Shown one piece after another: positions 1 to 9,934 of a stretch of DNA of 64,000 nt (its first letter is position 1; each line of letters begins with the position of its first letter). The notes beneath the pieces were generated by a model. The model saw nothing but the letters and a program-made list of their open reading frames with translations. It had not been told where the DNA came from and ran no database searches. Source of the DNA: Paralithodes platypus (Eukaryota; Arthropoda; Malacostraca; Decapoda; Lithodidae); the NCBI GenBank assembly GCA_032716605.1, contig CM064545.1, positions 7,083,244 through 7,147,243 of the forward strand, in the 5' to 3' direction. The position numbers were made by a program, and so were the translations under genes.

Positions 1-2801
1 GTTCTACGGGGAAAGATGTGGAGAGGCGGCACAATTGAAGCAAGTTCCTCGGAACAATTGCTGTGAAAATATCTGTAGAATAATGCAAGGGATGCAACGT
101 TTCTTCGTATGGATAATGTAGGAAGGTCCTGTGTGATTGCAGGGTTATTGATTAATCTAATAGCTTTATTTTGAATTTTGTCCAACTGCCTCAATGCAAC
201 CACTCCACCTCCACCCCACAGAGGTGAACAGTAATCCATCTGAGAACGCACATGACTTTTATATATTACGGCCAACTGCTCGTCAGTGAAGAATTCTCGA
301 ACTCTGTACAGGAGTCCCAGTTTTTTAGAGGCATTCTTAGCAATGCTTCTAACATAATGTGTCCAGCTCAAGTTAGTAGTTAATGTTACACCGAGAATGT
401 CAATACTAGGGGAAGTTGGAATATTTACATCATTAACAAATATATGGGAGTCGGTGAGATTCTGTCGGTTAGAAAATTGAATGTACTTGGTTTTCTGTGC
501 ATTAAAGGAAACTAGAATATTTTGTCCCCATTCATTAATTCTAGAAAGGTCCTGGTTCACAGAAATTGCAGTGTTTATTTTTGAATTTATAAGATCGGGT
601 TGTGTGAAAGAATTGGTAAATGTGAAGGAACTGTGGAGTGTTGAGTCATCTGCGTAGGAATGTATTGGATTATGAGTGGTAGATATGAGATAATTGATAT
701 GAATGAGGAACAGAGTTGGGGCCAAAACTGATCCCTGGGGAACACCAGCATTTATTGAGTGAAATTGAGAATAAAGGCCATCTACCATTACACGTATATT
801 TCTGTTATGAAGATAAGAAGAAATTAGTGGAACTAATGATGCAAGGCCGTAGTGTGACATCTTCGACAATAAGGATTGATGCCAGACTCTATCAAATGCC
901 TTTGATATATCCAGTGCTATTGTATGTGTTTCACCATGTTGGTCTGTAGCTTGGTTGATTTGATGCGTAAGAAGGCAAAGAATGTCTGCAGTTGATCGAC
1001 ATCGTCTAAAACCATATTGCCTATCACTGATTAATTTATTATTCTCAAGATGTTTAATTATGTGATTATTTAATATAATTTCAAAGACTTTACCGAGAGT
1101 GGAAGTTATAGCTATTGGTCTGTAGTTTGATGGATCTGAAGAGGCACCTTTTTTAGGAACTGGATGGATGTTTGCTTCTTTCCAGGGTACTGGGAAGCAT
1201 GAGGTATGAGTACACAGACGGAAAAATTTTGCCAATACAGGAGCGAGCACCAAGGAGCAATTCTTAAGTACTATTGGAGGAATTTCATCTGGACCAGGAG
1301 CCTTATCTACTGAGAGATTCTGCAAAATAGTTTTGACATGTCTGGTGTGGATCTTAAGTGAGGGAATTTCAGGCGAATTAAAATTAAGTACAGGGACATC
1401 TTGATTTATTTCACCTAAGGTTGAGTTGGTGGAGAAAATATCCGCAAGAAGGTTAGCTTTACCTCGTGGGTAACTTACAAGATTGCCAGTCGGAGATTTT
1501 AATGGTGGAATGGATGAAGCAGTAGTGAAGTTGGATTTGAATGAGTTAAGAGTAGACCAAAATATTTTGTTATCATTTGGATTATTTAGAAGTTTATTTG
1601 CCTGCTTGTGGAGAAAGTTTGATTTAGTTAGGTTTAATACAGTTTTGGCATGATTTCTGATGTTTCTAAAGTAATTAAAGGCTTCATGTGTTTTTGATCT
1701 TGTGTATGCATTGTAGGCTATTGCTTTTTGTTCAGTTACTCTAGCACAATTATGGTCAAACCATTTAGGTGAATTAAATCGTTTAGTGTACTTTTGATGA
1801 GGAATAAAAGTTTCCATTCCAATTTTTACAAAATCTTGTATGTGGCTCAAGGTGGAGTGTGCATCATTAGAAAAGAAAGAGGTCCAGGGAATATCAATAA
1901 AGAAACCTTGAAGACCCTCCCAGTCTGCCCTATCGTAATGCCATTTAGTCACCAAAACAGGTTCAGAGTGGGAAGGTGTGGTAGGTGATAGACAGGTGGC
2001 CTGTATCAGACAGTGATCAGAAGATCCAAGCGGGGACCTCACTGTAACATCATAATTTTCTGAATTGGTTGTTAAAAATAAGTCCAGTAGGTGAGAATTA
2101 TGATTAGGATTATCTGGTACACGGGTGGGTTGGTTGACTAGTTGAGTGAGATTAAATGAGTCTGCAAATAGCTCACATTCAAGACCAGCATCATCAGTCC
2201 TGGCTGAATGAGTGAGCCATTCAACATTATGGACATTAAAATCACCCAACACAGTGATTTCAGAAGAAGCATTTAAGTTGAGGACACTGAGTTGTGAGGA
2301 CAGAGAATCAAAAAGACTTTGCTCTGGAGGAGTATTTGGGGAACGGTAGATGCAACATATGTATTTAAATTTACCAGCCGAAATTAATTTGTATATAGAA
2401 TAATCAAAATAGGGACAATTGAAACTAGTAACCTCCTCCAGGGCAATTTCAGATTTTGCGAAGCAACATACACCTCCTTTAGGTCTGAAATTTTGGAGCA
2501 GTTGATAACCTGGAAAATTAAATCTAGACGTGTCAGATGTGGATGTTACTTGAGTCTCTGTCAAAAAAAGGAGAGTAGGGGATTCTGCTTGAAGAAATTG
2601 GTGTACAGAATTGATGTTAGAGTGAAGTCCCCTTATATTACTAAAGAAAAAGCTGCACCGACGAGCAGCTTTGGGACGTTGCAATGCTCTTGACACAGTC
2701 GCATGATGACGACCGGGAGGGCCCTGTGTCAATGACCCAACCCTGCCGGGGGTGGATATCCGAGGGACCACCAGGTTTGCTCTTAACAATTGTACTGCCA
2801 T
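1..2801 (-). CDS. LINE ORF2, endonuclease plus reverse transcriptase, open to window edge
   Basis: ORF2 of the LINE would nick target DNA and copy the element RNA by target-primed reverse transcription. Reading from an ATG at 2801-2799, I checked every codon down to position 3 and found no stop, giving 933 uninterrupted codons with the end off the window. An APE-type endonuclease begins near residue 45 (SNIRGL, then FLTET). It carries GDFN at about 186-189 and SSDH at 260-263. RT follows, with the PSNYRPIA and QYGFRRCRST blocks, [10 protein letters not shown] and YADD at 716-719. Copies B and C of the same protein are frameshifted; this one is not. Its N-terminus, rich in Arg and Pro, has no recognised domain. 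No ORF1 is visible upstream, where BEL/Pao sequence follows. Confidence 0.85.
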   Translation of the reverse strand, partial: MAVQLLRANLVVPRISTPGRVGSLTQGPPGRHHATVSRALQRPKAARRCSFFFSNIRGLHSNINSVHQFLQAESPTLLFLTETQVTSTSDTSRFNFPGYQLLQNFRPKGGVCCFAKSEIALEEVTSFNCPYFDYSIYKLISAGKFKYICCIYRSPNTPPEQSLFDSLSSQLSVLNLNASSEITVLGDFNVHNVEWLTHSARTDDAGLECELFADSFNLTQLVNQPTRVPDNPNHNSHLLDLFLTTNSENYDVTVRSPLGSSDHCLIQATCLSPTTPSHSEPVLVTKWHYDRADWEGLQGFFIDIPWTSFFSNDAHSTLSHIQDFVKIGMETFIPHQKYTKRFNSPKWFDHNCARVTEQKAIAYNAYTRSKTHEAFNYFRNIRNHAKTVLNLTKSNFLHKQANKLLNNPNDNKIFWSTLNSFKSNFTTASSIPPLKSPTGNLVSYPRGKANLLADIFSTNSTLGEINQDVPVLNFNSPEIPSLKIHTRHVKTILQNLSVDKAPGPDEIPPIVLKNCSLVLAPVLAKFFRLCTHTSCFPVPWKEANIHPVPKKGASSDPSNYRPIAITSTLGKVFEIILNNHIIKHLENNKLISDRQYGFRRCRSTADILCLLTHQINQATDQHGETHTIALDISKAFDRVWHQSLLSKMSHYGLASLVPLISSYLHNRNIRVMVDGLYSQFHSINAGVPQGSVLAPTLFLIHINYLISTTHNPIHSYADDSTLHSSFTFTNSFTQPDLINSKINTAISVNQDLSRINEWGQNILVSFNAQKTKYIQFSNRQNLTDSHIFVNDVNIPTSPSIDILGVTLTTNLSWTHYVRSIAKNASKKLGLLYRVREFFTDEQLAVIYKSHVRSQMDYCSPLWGGGGVVALRQLDKIQNKAIRLINNPAITQDLPTLSIRRNVASLALFYRYFHSNCSEELASIVPPLHIFPRR

Positions 2802-2935
2802 ATTTGTAAGGTAAGTGTATGGTGTTACATGTATAATATGTAGTGGGAAAAGTAGTGTTTTATGGATAGAGGATAGCGATGTAGGGCAATGTCGTGAAGT
2901 TGGATGTGCATGTTATATAAAGAGGGTTTTCCTGA
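1..2935 (-). mobile_element. Jockey-like LINE family 1, copy A, 3' end outside window
   Basis: A non-LTR retrotransposon on the minus strand. Copies at about 29.9-32.3 kb and 57.4-60.3 kb are nearly identical to it over their shared length, which shows a recently amplified family. This copy extends furthest 5': it includes the start of the endonuclease reading frame and some 130 bp of presumed 5' UTR (2802 to about 2935). It is cut by the window edge on its 3' side, so roughly 70 C-terminal codons and the A-tail seen in copies B and C lie outside. The right boundary near 2935 is estimated because no other copy reaches it. The clade call (Jockey/CR1 group) rests on RT motifs only. Confidence 0.85.
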
Positions 2936-3069
2936 TACCCCTGATGTGTGAGGCAGAAAGATATGTATCCAGCTACCAAGGCCTGGGAGAGAAAATGGAA
3001 TTCAGGTTATTCCCTGAGTCTTCCGTAACCTTGGCGGTAGTACTTCCCTGGGCGGGGCTGCCTACCCCT

Positions 3070-5071
3070 ACTTTCGATTTCAATAACAATATTGAAATCG
3101 TTCATGTATGGTGCGATAGTCAGGTCGCACTCAACTGGATACATAGCAAGAAGTCTCTGCCAGTATATGTGCGGAATAGGGTAGATGAGATTAGAGCCCT
3201 TTTGCCAGACGTTGCTTATCATTATGTAAATACAAAAGAAAACCCTAGTGATCTCATAACTAGGGGTATAACGGCTAGCCAGTTAATGAAGTCCGAATTG
3301 TGGTGGCATGGTCCAAAGTGGCTGCTCCATGAAAGTGAATGGACGATATGGCATGCTGTTGGTGAGGGACTTCACCACTGGAAACAGTGGCAGTTACAGC
3401 CCAACCAAATGAGCCACCGGGTTCAATCCTAGAGTGGGCAAGATTCGGTGACTATAATAAACTAGTCAGAGTTGTAGCTTGGGTATTGCGATATGAATCC
3501 AATCTCAAGCTTAAAGTAATGGGCCAACTCTGCAACAGGGGTCACAACATTGATGCTCGTGAATTTAAAGCAGCTGAAGTAAATTTGATCAAATTGGTTC
3601 AAGTAGAAACCTTTTCCAATGAATTAGAATCCTTGAAAGGCTCGAATAAGACATTAATGCCTAATATAGTGTGTCAACTAAGGTTGCACCTAGACAATGG
3701 CCTCATCAGGTGTGAGGGTCGCCTGAAGTGGTCGGGTGTCCCAGACGGCACAAACCGACCTATACTTATGCCAACAAGACATCACGTTACTGATCTATTG
3801 ATCATACGTGCACATAGGGAAGTAAAACACTACGGGGTATGTCATATTATATCCAATTTACGTCTCACATGGTGGATACCCAGGGTTCGACAAGTAGCTC
3901 GACGCGTAGTACGAAAGTGTGTAATATGCCAGAGACTAAAGGGTAAACCATATGCAACTGGACCAGCTCCACCCCTACCTGAATGCCGTGTAAAGCATGT
4001 AGAACCTTTCCAAGCGGTAGGATTAGATTATACAGGGGCATTGAAGACGAGGGAGAGTGAGGTTTATATATTATTGTTTACCTGTGCGACGTCTCGAGCG
4101 GTACACCTAGAACTATGTGATAATATGTCTAGCGAAGAATTTATGCTGGCGTTCAGACGGTTTTGTGCCCGTCGTTCATTCCCTCAACTCATTCTTAGCG
4201 ACAATGCTCCCACTTATGTCCAAGCATCAAAATAGCTAAAGGATATGAGTAGTGATCCTACTATCATCACTTTTTTGGGAGAGAAGAAGTGCGAATGGAG
4301 GTTCATTCCAGTTAAGGCACCTTGGTTTGGTGGAATGTGGGAACGTGTGTCGGCATAGTAAAGTCAGGACTCAGAGCGGTTGTAGGACGTGCTCTATTAA
4401 AGAAGAGTGAGTTGACGACAGTCCTCACAGAGATAGAGGCAGTCGTGAATGATCGCCCGCTTACATATGTGTACACCGACCTGCAAGAACCACTACCATT
4501 AACGCCAGCTCACTTGCTATATGGGAAACCATTGACTGCGTTTCCATCTGATTTCCAATCCATAGTAGAGTTAGAGGATCCCTCGTTGTACTCTGAGGTA
4601 GCGGTGTCTAAGAGATACCAGTATATATTCAGGATAATCGAGGATTTTAGGAAACGGTGGATTAGTGAATATCTGCTAGCATTGAGGGAAAGGAGTGTTA
4701 CTCCCTCTGGTAGACCAACGGCACCTACGGTTGGCGAAGTTGTTTTAATTAAAGAAGATAGTCCTCGTTTATACTGGAAATTAGGCCGCGTATTGGAGGT
4801 ATACAAGGGGGCAGACTCTGTAGAGTGGGTGGCGCTATTAAAGACAGCCACTGGAACTACGGTTCGTCCTATCGCACGTTTGTACGCTTTGGAGCTCGAT
4901 TCCGCATTGCAATCTGAGGCTCCACCTGTTATTGCTGGGTCCGAGGATTCTCAAAGGAACGACTCACCTCTTACTGATGGTGATCATTCTCGGACCGGGA
5001 CGCGTCCCAGACGCGCTGCTGCTGGCGCCGTCGACTTGTGGCGTCAGAAGATAGCCTCTGGGCAACTTTAG
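3070..5071 (+). pseudogene. BEL/Pao pol fragment: RNase H, integrase, C-terminal region
   Basis: This is the 3' half of a BEL/Pao LTR-retrotransposon polyprotein. An RNase H-like segment starts near 3090 (WCDSQVALNWI, then NPSDLITRG). The integrase follows with an HHCC finger (H-x-x-x-x-KHYG ... CVICQR, about 3810-3935). Its core has Asp at 4026 (GLDYTG) and 4200 (LSDNAP) and Glu at about 4341 (MWER), a D-to-E spacing of about 47 residues. The usual BEL C-terminal region follows, to 5071. A TAG stop interrupts the frame at 4233-4235, and the frame changes between about 4340 and 4356, so this copy cannot make integrase. Protease, RT and gag are missing, so the left end is truncated near 3070. 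The upstream open frame from 2815 does not match the family. Confidence 0.85.
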
Positions 5072-5109
5072 GTTTAAGGTGGGGTTCAGGTCTTTTTTTG
5101 TGGGGGGAG

Positions 5110-5710
5110 TGTATCGTATAAATACGATAGAATATGACTCTTTTGTGATCTCGTATGTCTCTGTGACGTCACGATCTCTCCTACAGCACGACGTAGGACG
5201 AGTAGATCGTATATTATAAGATTGTAAATAAGTTAAGTTATAAAAGGCCTAATATGCTATTAAGCAATATTGCCATGGTCTTCTGTAGTATATATGAATT
5301 TATCGTATATATTAATATAATTTATCGTATAGAGCAACCTAAATGCGGTACGATAATTTGGGCTCCTGGCGGTTTGCCAAGGCAGCAAGGTGTGCTTTTG
5401 AGGTACGCCAGAGCCTTCACGAACACCAACCAGTTAACATCTAAATTTTCCGCCCTCAGTTGATCGAGCTTTTGTGCCTCTAATCACAATACACATACAG
5501 CAATACACTCAGCTACACCATCACGACGCTCTCATCGACATCATGACTGACTGATAGATAAGCATAAATTATAATAATCATGTCCATTCCCATGTAATCA
5601 TTCATTCTTTCTTTAACTTGACTCGAGTCTTGGGACCGAAGTCTCGTTCCCCATTGTCCACCGCCATATTGGGTAAAACGTTCTCCCTTGCCTCATTGCC
5701 ACGTGGAACT
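5110..5710 (+). repeat. Probable 3' LTR of the BEL/Pao element
   Basis: A G-rich polypurine stretch (GTGGGGGGAG, 5100-5109) lies 38 bp after the pol stop and is followed by TGTATCG at 5110, the expected arrangement of polypurine tract then 3' LTR. A TATA-like box (TATAAAAG at about 5240) fits an LTR promoter. The right boundary near 5.7 kb is a guess: no 5' LTR is present for comparison and no target duplication was found. Confidence 0.5.
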
Positions 5711-6043
5711 ATTGGTGAGTTAATTCCTGGCTAATATTAACCCTTATAACCTTACCCTATATATACATTTATTATGTGAGACCTTTGGATATAAATTAGC
5801 TTGTTTCAGATTGAATTCAATTTAGATATAGAGTAGTTTTCATTTAGATTGATTTTATTTGATTCATTATAGCTTAGTAATATTTAACTTCCATTGATAG
5901 TTTACCACATTTATGACAAATAACATTGTCATTGTTATTCGTTTTGTAGGTTTCTTAGAGGTGATAAATACTCCATGTGATGTGCAATTACAAATGAAAA
6001 CAAAACACATGTCATTTGTGTTGATTTATTATATATTCAACCA
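5711..6043. other. AT-rich stretch upstream of the Academ-like gene
   Basis: No gene is recognised. The stretch may contain the 5' end of the following DNA transposon. A pyrimidine-rich tract ending in TTTTGTAG at about 5948 could be a splice acceptor. I could not find a terminal inverted repeat partner downstream of 9.6 kb. Confidence 0.4.
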
Positions 6044-9000
6044 TTGTTTTGTGACAAAAATGGTCATTTGTATGGGAAAGTGCATCAGGAAGCCTACTCA
6101 TTCACTGGATCATTCAAGGAAGCCTGCCAGCAGGAGGCTGTGCCACCTGTGCTACATGCACTGGTAGATATGGTGCTACATGGACCTAACATTAAGATTC
6201 AAATGGATGGTCCTTCAACACAGGCAGCTTCGTCCATTGCACAACTCCTGAAATTCAACGGTGTCAAGCACAGACAGAAGCAGAAAAGAAGCACCTCTCC
6301 TGTGGGTACAAAGACACAAGAACATCCAGCTGTCAGACATGCCACATCACATGAAACTCCTGTGCCAATGTACATTGGCCTGATGATGCACGCTGAGACT
6401 CGCAAGAGAGGACTAGTGGACAAGCTCTTCAGCCTGGGTCTCAGTATCTCATACGACCGTGTCCTGCGCCTGTCTGCAGAGATGGGAAACCGAGCGTGTC
6501 AGCTGTTCCAAGCAGAGCAAGTGGTCTGCCCGCCAACTATGTGTGGTAGTGTGTTCACGACCGCAGCAGTGGACAACATCGACCACAATCCTAGTTCCAC
6601 AACAGCAAAGGATTCGTTCCATGGAACAGGGATCTCTCTCATGCAACACCCAATGTGTGCAGATGGAGGAGTGGAGCGTGGGATTGTCATCACTGGCGGG
6701 CTTGCTGTATCAAGGACTGTTGACCATCTGCCTAAGTACTACACTGAGGTACCACCCGTTGCTTCCACTGCCTCTGTCTCAACAGTACCTGCCACCTCCG
6801 TGACATCTCTGAAACGGGACAACTTCACAGAGCATAAGGAGAAAGAGTATGAGTGGCTGGAGAACCTGAGAAGTGCGCTCGAAGCAGGAGATGTGACCAC
6901 AGACGGAATCTATCAGAAGACATCATGGGCTGCATACCATGCCAGCCACCAGGAGCCAGGTCAAGCTATCATCACGCGAACTTCACTGCTTCCTCTGTTC
7001 CATGAGAATGCACACACGGTCGCAATGCTGAAACACTCCATGGATGTAATCAGAAATTCCATTGAGCATCTCAACCCGGGCCAAACGCCAGTTGTGGCTT
7101 TCGACCAGCCACTGTTTGCTCTTGCGAAGCAGATACAGTGGAAGTGGCCGAAAACACATGGGGAAGACAAACTGGTGGTGATGTTCGGAGGCCTGCATAT
7201 CGAGATGGCAGCACTGAAGACACTAGGTGACTGGTTGCAGGGAATCGGGTGGACACATGCACTCGCACAGGCAGAGATTGCTACTGCAGGAATCGCTGAC
7301 TCCTTTCTTCGGGCTTCGCACGTCACACGCACAAGAAGGGCACACCAGGTCACTGCGGCTGCCTTGTACATACTCCAACGACGTGCATATCATAAGCACA
7401 GCACCAGTGCAGAAGATGACCAGCCTCCCAAGGACTTCAAAGACTGGTGCCATGAGAAAGAGAAGAGCTATCCCCAGTTTTTATACTGGGCAACGGTCCT
7501 GGATCTGGAACTCTCCATCCTAATCTACGTGCGATCTGTGAGAGATGACCATACACACTATACCCGGTGGATACCGGTCCATCTGCGTGACATGGCAGAA
7601 CTTCCACAACAGCACCCAGAGATCTACAATGAGTTCAAGGCAGGCCACTTCACAGTGCAAAAGACCAAGAGGGCATTATCAGCAATTCCTCTTGACCAAG
7701 CGCACGAACAGAATAATGCCCGTGTCAAGGGTGACGGAGGTGCCGTTGGTCTTACAGATAATCCCAGTGCTCTGAGGCGCTGGATGGTCGCCGGACCCGA
7801 GGTGGCCAGAGCTATCATGGAGTTTGAGGAGGCGAACATGTATCGAAACGCCAATGAGAAGACAGGTCACCATGAAGATACACCAAGTGCACAGAAAGCA
7901 TTTGCCAAAGATGTACGATCGCTTGTGGGTGTCATTGAAGAGCTGGGGATTCCCTTCGAGGAGGATAGTCATGATTTGCTGGTCCTAGACACCAGGGATA
8001 TTGCTGATCCTGCAGTGATTGAAACAGTTCGCACTGTCAAGCAGATTGGACAAACAAAGTTTGAGGCATACTCAAATAATTGCCTCATAGACAGAACCAA
8101 CGCTATTGACGAACCTATGAAGAAGAACAAGCTCCACCTATTCGGAACGCACAGAAGACCAAAAGTGCCCAAAGGAAAGGAAGCATCTATGAAGAATGAT
8201 ATGGCCTTATTTGCAAGGCTCTACATCGGCTGCCAGAACCGCGATGGGAACCTGGACGAATTCTTCCGTCATAAAAATCAAGCATGTCCTCCCGCGTTAT
8301 CTGATGCAGGCAAGCTACACCTGGGTACCAAAAGCCAGTTGCTGGAGTGCCTTGAAGGCCTTGTTGAAGCTCAGTCTGATGCACCTGCTGTCACTTCTGT
8401 TGTCCTTGATGGCGCCGTCATCGTGCAGATGTTGAAGCCTGGCACTGCCAAGACATTTCAAGAATATGCCCACCAAGTCTTCATCCCTTATGTCAAAGGG
8501 CAACTGCGTCGTGCTTCACGTCTCGACCTCGTTTGGGATAGCTACAAAGATGGCTCCTTGAAGACAGCGACAAGGGAAAAACGAGGAAAAGGGGTGCGAC
8601 GGCGCGTGGTGAGCACCACAGCCATACCAGGAAACTGGCAGAGTTTCCTACGTGTCGACGCAAACAAAGTGGAGCTCTTCACCTTCCTGTCCGATGTGCT
8701 GGTGCAGTCCTTCCATGACGAGGCAAAGGAGCTGGTAGTCACTTATGGGGAAGCAGTGATCTGCCTTCCAAGGCAGGAAGATGAAAGCTCACTGGCTCCA
8801 TGCAGTCATGAAGAGGCGGACACTCGCATCATGCTGCATGTGGCCCATGCTGCACAACATGACCACCGTCGGATTCAAGTTCGAACCATAGACACCGACG
8901 TCGTCGTCTTGGTGGTGATGGTAGCCCAGGCACTACGATGCGTGGATGAACTCTGGATTGCCTTTGGGACGGGCAAGAACTACCGCTACATCCCTGCCCA

Positions 9001-9615
9001 TGAAATAGCTGCCTCCCTCGGCCCACAGAAGGCACGTGCCCTCCCTGTCTTCCACGCCATGACCGGATGTGATACGGTATCAGCATTCGTGGGGCATGGC
9101 AAGAAATCTGCCTGGGCCACATGGAACTCTTTTTCCAGACCTGACAGATTCCTTGGTCACCCTGACCACCACGCCAGTCAACATCCAGGATGACACACTG
9201 CACTGCATTGAAAGATTTGTGGTGCTCCTCTATGACCGCACCAGTCAAAATACGGACGTCAACGAGGCCAGAAAGAAACTCTTCGCCAAGAGGAACTCCG
9301 TCCAGCGCATCCCACCTACCTACCATGCTTTGGAACAGCATGTGAAGAGATCAGTCTTCCTAGGGTGGTTATATCTGGGGGCAGGTCTTGGTCCCTCAAC
9401 CCGTGCTTCCATCACCAACAAGCTGGGGCTGGTGGGAAACAGAGGATGGGTCATACGAACCAACCGCTGTGTACCACACTCCCTGAGGCTTCAAAATGCT
9501 GCTTAGAGCTGGTTTCGTGCCGCTGCAAAAAAGGCTGTAAAAACCGATCCAAGTGCAAGAAGGCTAATCTGCAATGCAGTGGACTGTGTGCTTGTGATGG
9601 AGACTGCGAGTAGAC
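6044..9615 (+). pseudogene. Academ-like DNA transposon protein: transposase-like region, FEN1/XPG-type nuclease, Cys-rich tail
   Basis: A 1049-codon open frame (6044-9193), then the same protein in shifted frames to 9615. Residues count from 6044; no ATG supports that exact start. Residues 170-560 contain blocks I regard as transposase-like: VDNIDHNPSSTTAKDSFHG (Asp177, Asp180), GGLHIEM, and DQAHEQNN (Asp551, Glu555). Residues 780-1020 match the FEN1/XPG fold: LDG (Asp789), VWDSY followed by a basic K/R stretch (Asp832), HEEAD (Glu924, Asp926), IDTDV (Asp950, Asp952) and TGCDTVSAF (Asp1010). These correspond in order to the seven FEN1 metal ligands. The tail (9513-9612) has eight cysteines in a CXC/Cys8-like arrangement. 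Frame changes near 9130, 9360 and 9485 break the C-terminus. A DNA transposase with an XPG nuclease and Cys8 finger is how I recall the Academ superfamily. The nuclease module is better supported than the name. Confidence 0.7.
9513..9612 (+). other. Cys8 / tesmin-CXC-like zinc-binding tail of the Academ-like protein
   Basis: In the frame of 9365-9613 the protein ends with eight cysteines: CRCKKGC, then single Cys in a Lys-rich run, then CSGLCACDGDC. The pattern resembles half of a TSO1/tesmin CXC domain and probably binds zinc and DNA. It is separated from the nuclease frame by frameshifts. The related protein at 47.6-50.5 kb ends with a similar Cys-rich tail, so it belongs to the family. Confidence 0.6.
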
Positions 9616-9928
9616 ACAGACTACCAATAGACAGAGATTAAGATATTAGCCTAGCTTAGAATGTGGAAATGCAAAGTTGCATTGTCTGTAAATGTGTTGA
9701 CTTCTTGATCCAGAGAGAGCCAGTACACTTGCCCTCAGAAACTCTTATCGTTACAGACTTGTACTTGTGATGTTTTCCAATGTTAGTAGTTACCATGTGC
9801 AGTTACCAAGAAAGTTACTTAATCCATTATTTTATTGTACTGTACTGATGTATGTGTGAACCATGTGTATGTGTCCTGGTAACATTGTAGTATACAGTAA
9901 ACCATTGCAGCTTGAAAATCAAGTCTGC

Positions 9929-9934
9929 AATAAA
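9929..9934 (+). terminator. Candidate polyadenylation signal
   Basis: AATAAA lies about 315 bp downstream of the Cys-rich end of the Academ-like gene, in a T- and GT-rich context. It is a plausible poly(A) signal for that gene, but the hexamer is common by chance in AT-rich DNA. Confidence 0.3.

Noticed and set aside
716..949. Plus-strand 77-codon frame present in three copies (also 30912 and 58376)
   Set aside because: Shadow of the minus-strand LINE RT; copied with the element, not an independent gene.
2815..3070. Upstream part of the open frame 2815-3432 as BEL/Pao protein
   Set aside because: Only the part after about 3090 resembles RNase H; the upstream part is LINE 5' region or unrelated sequence.
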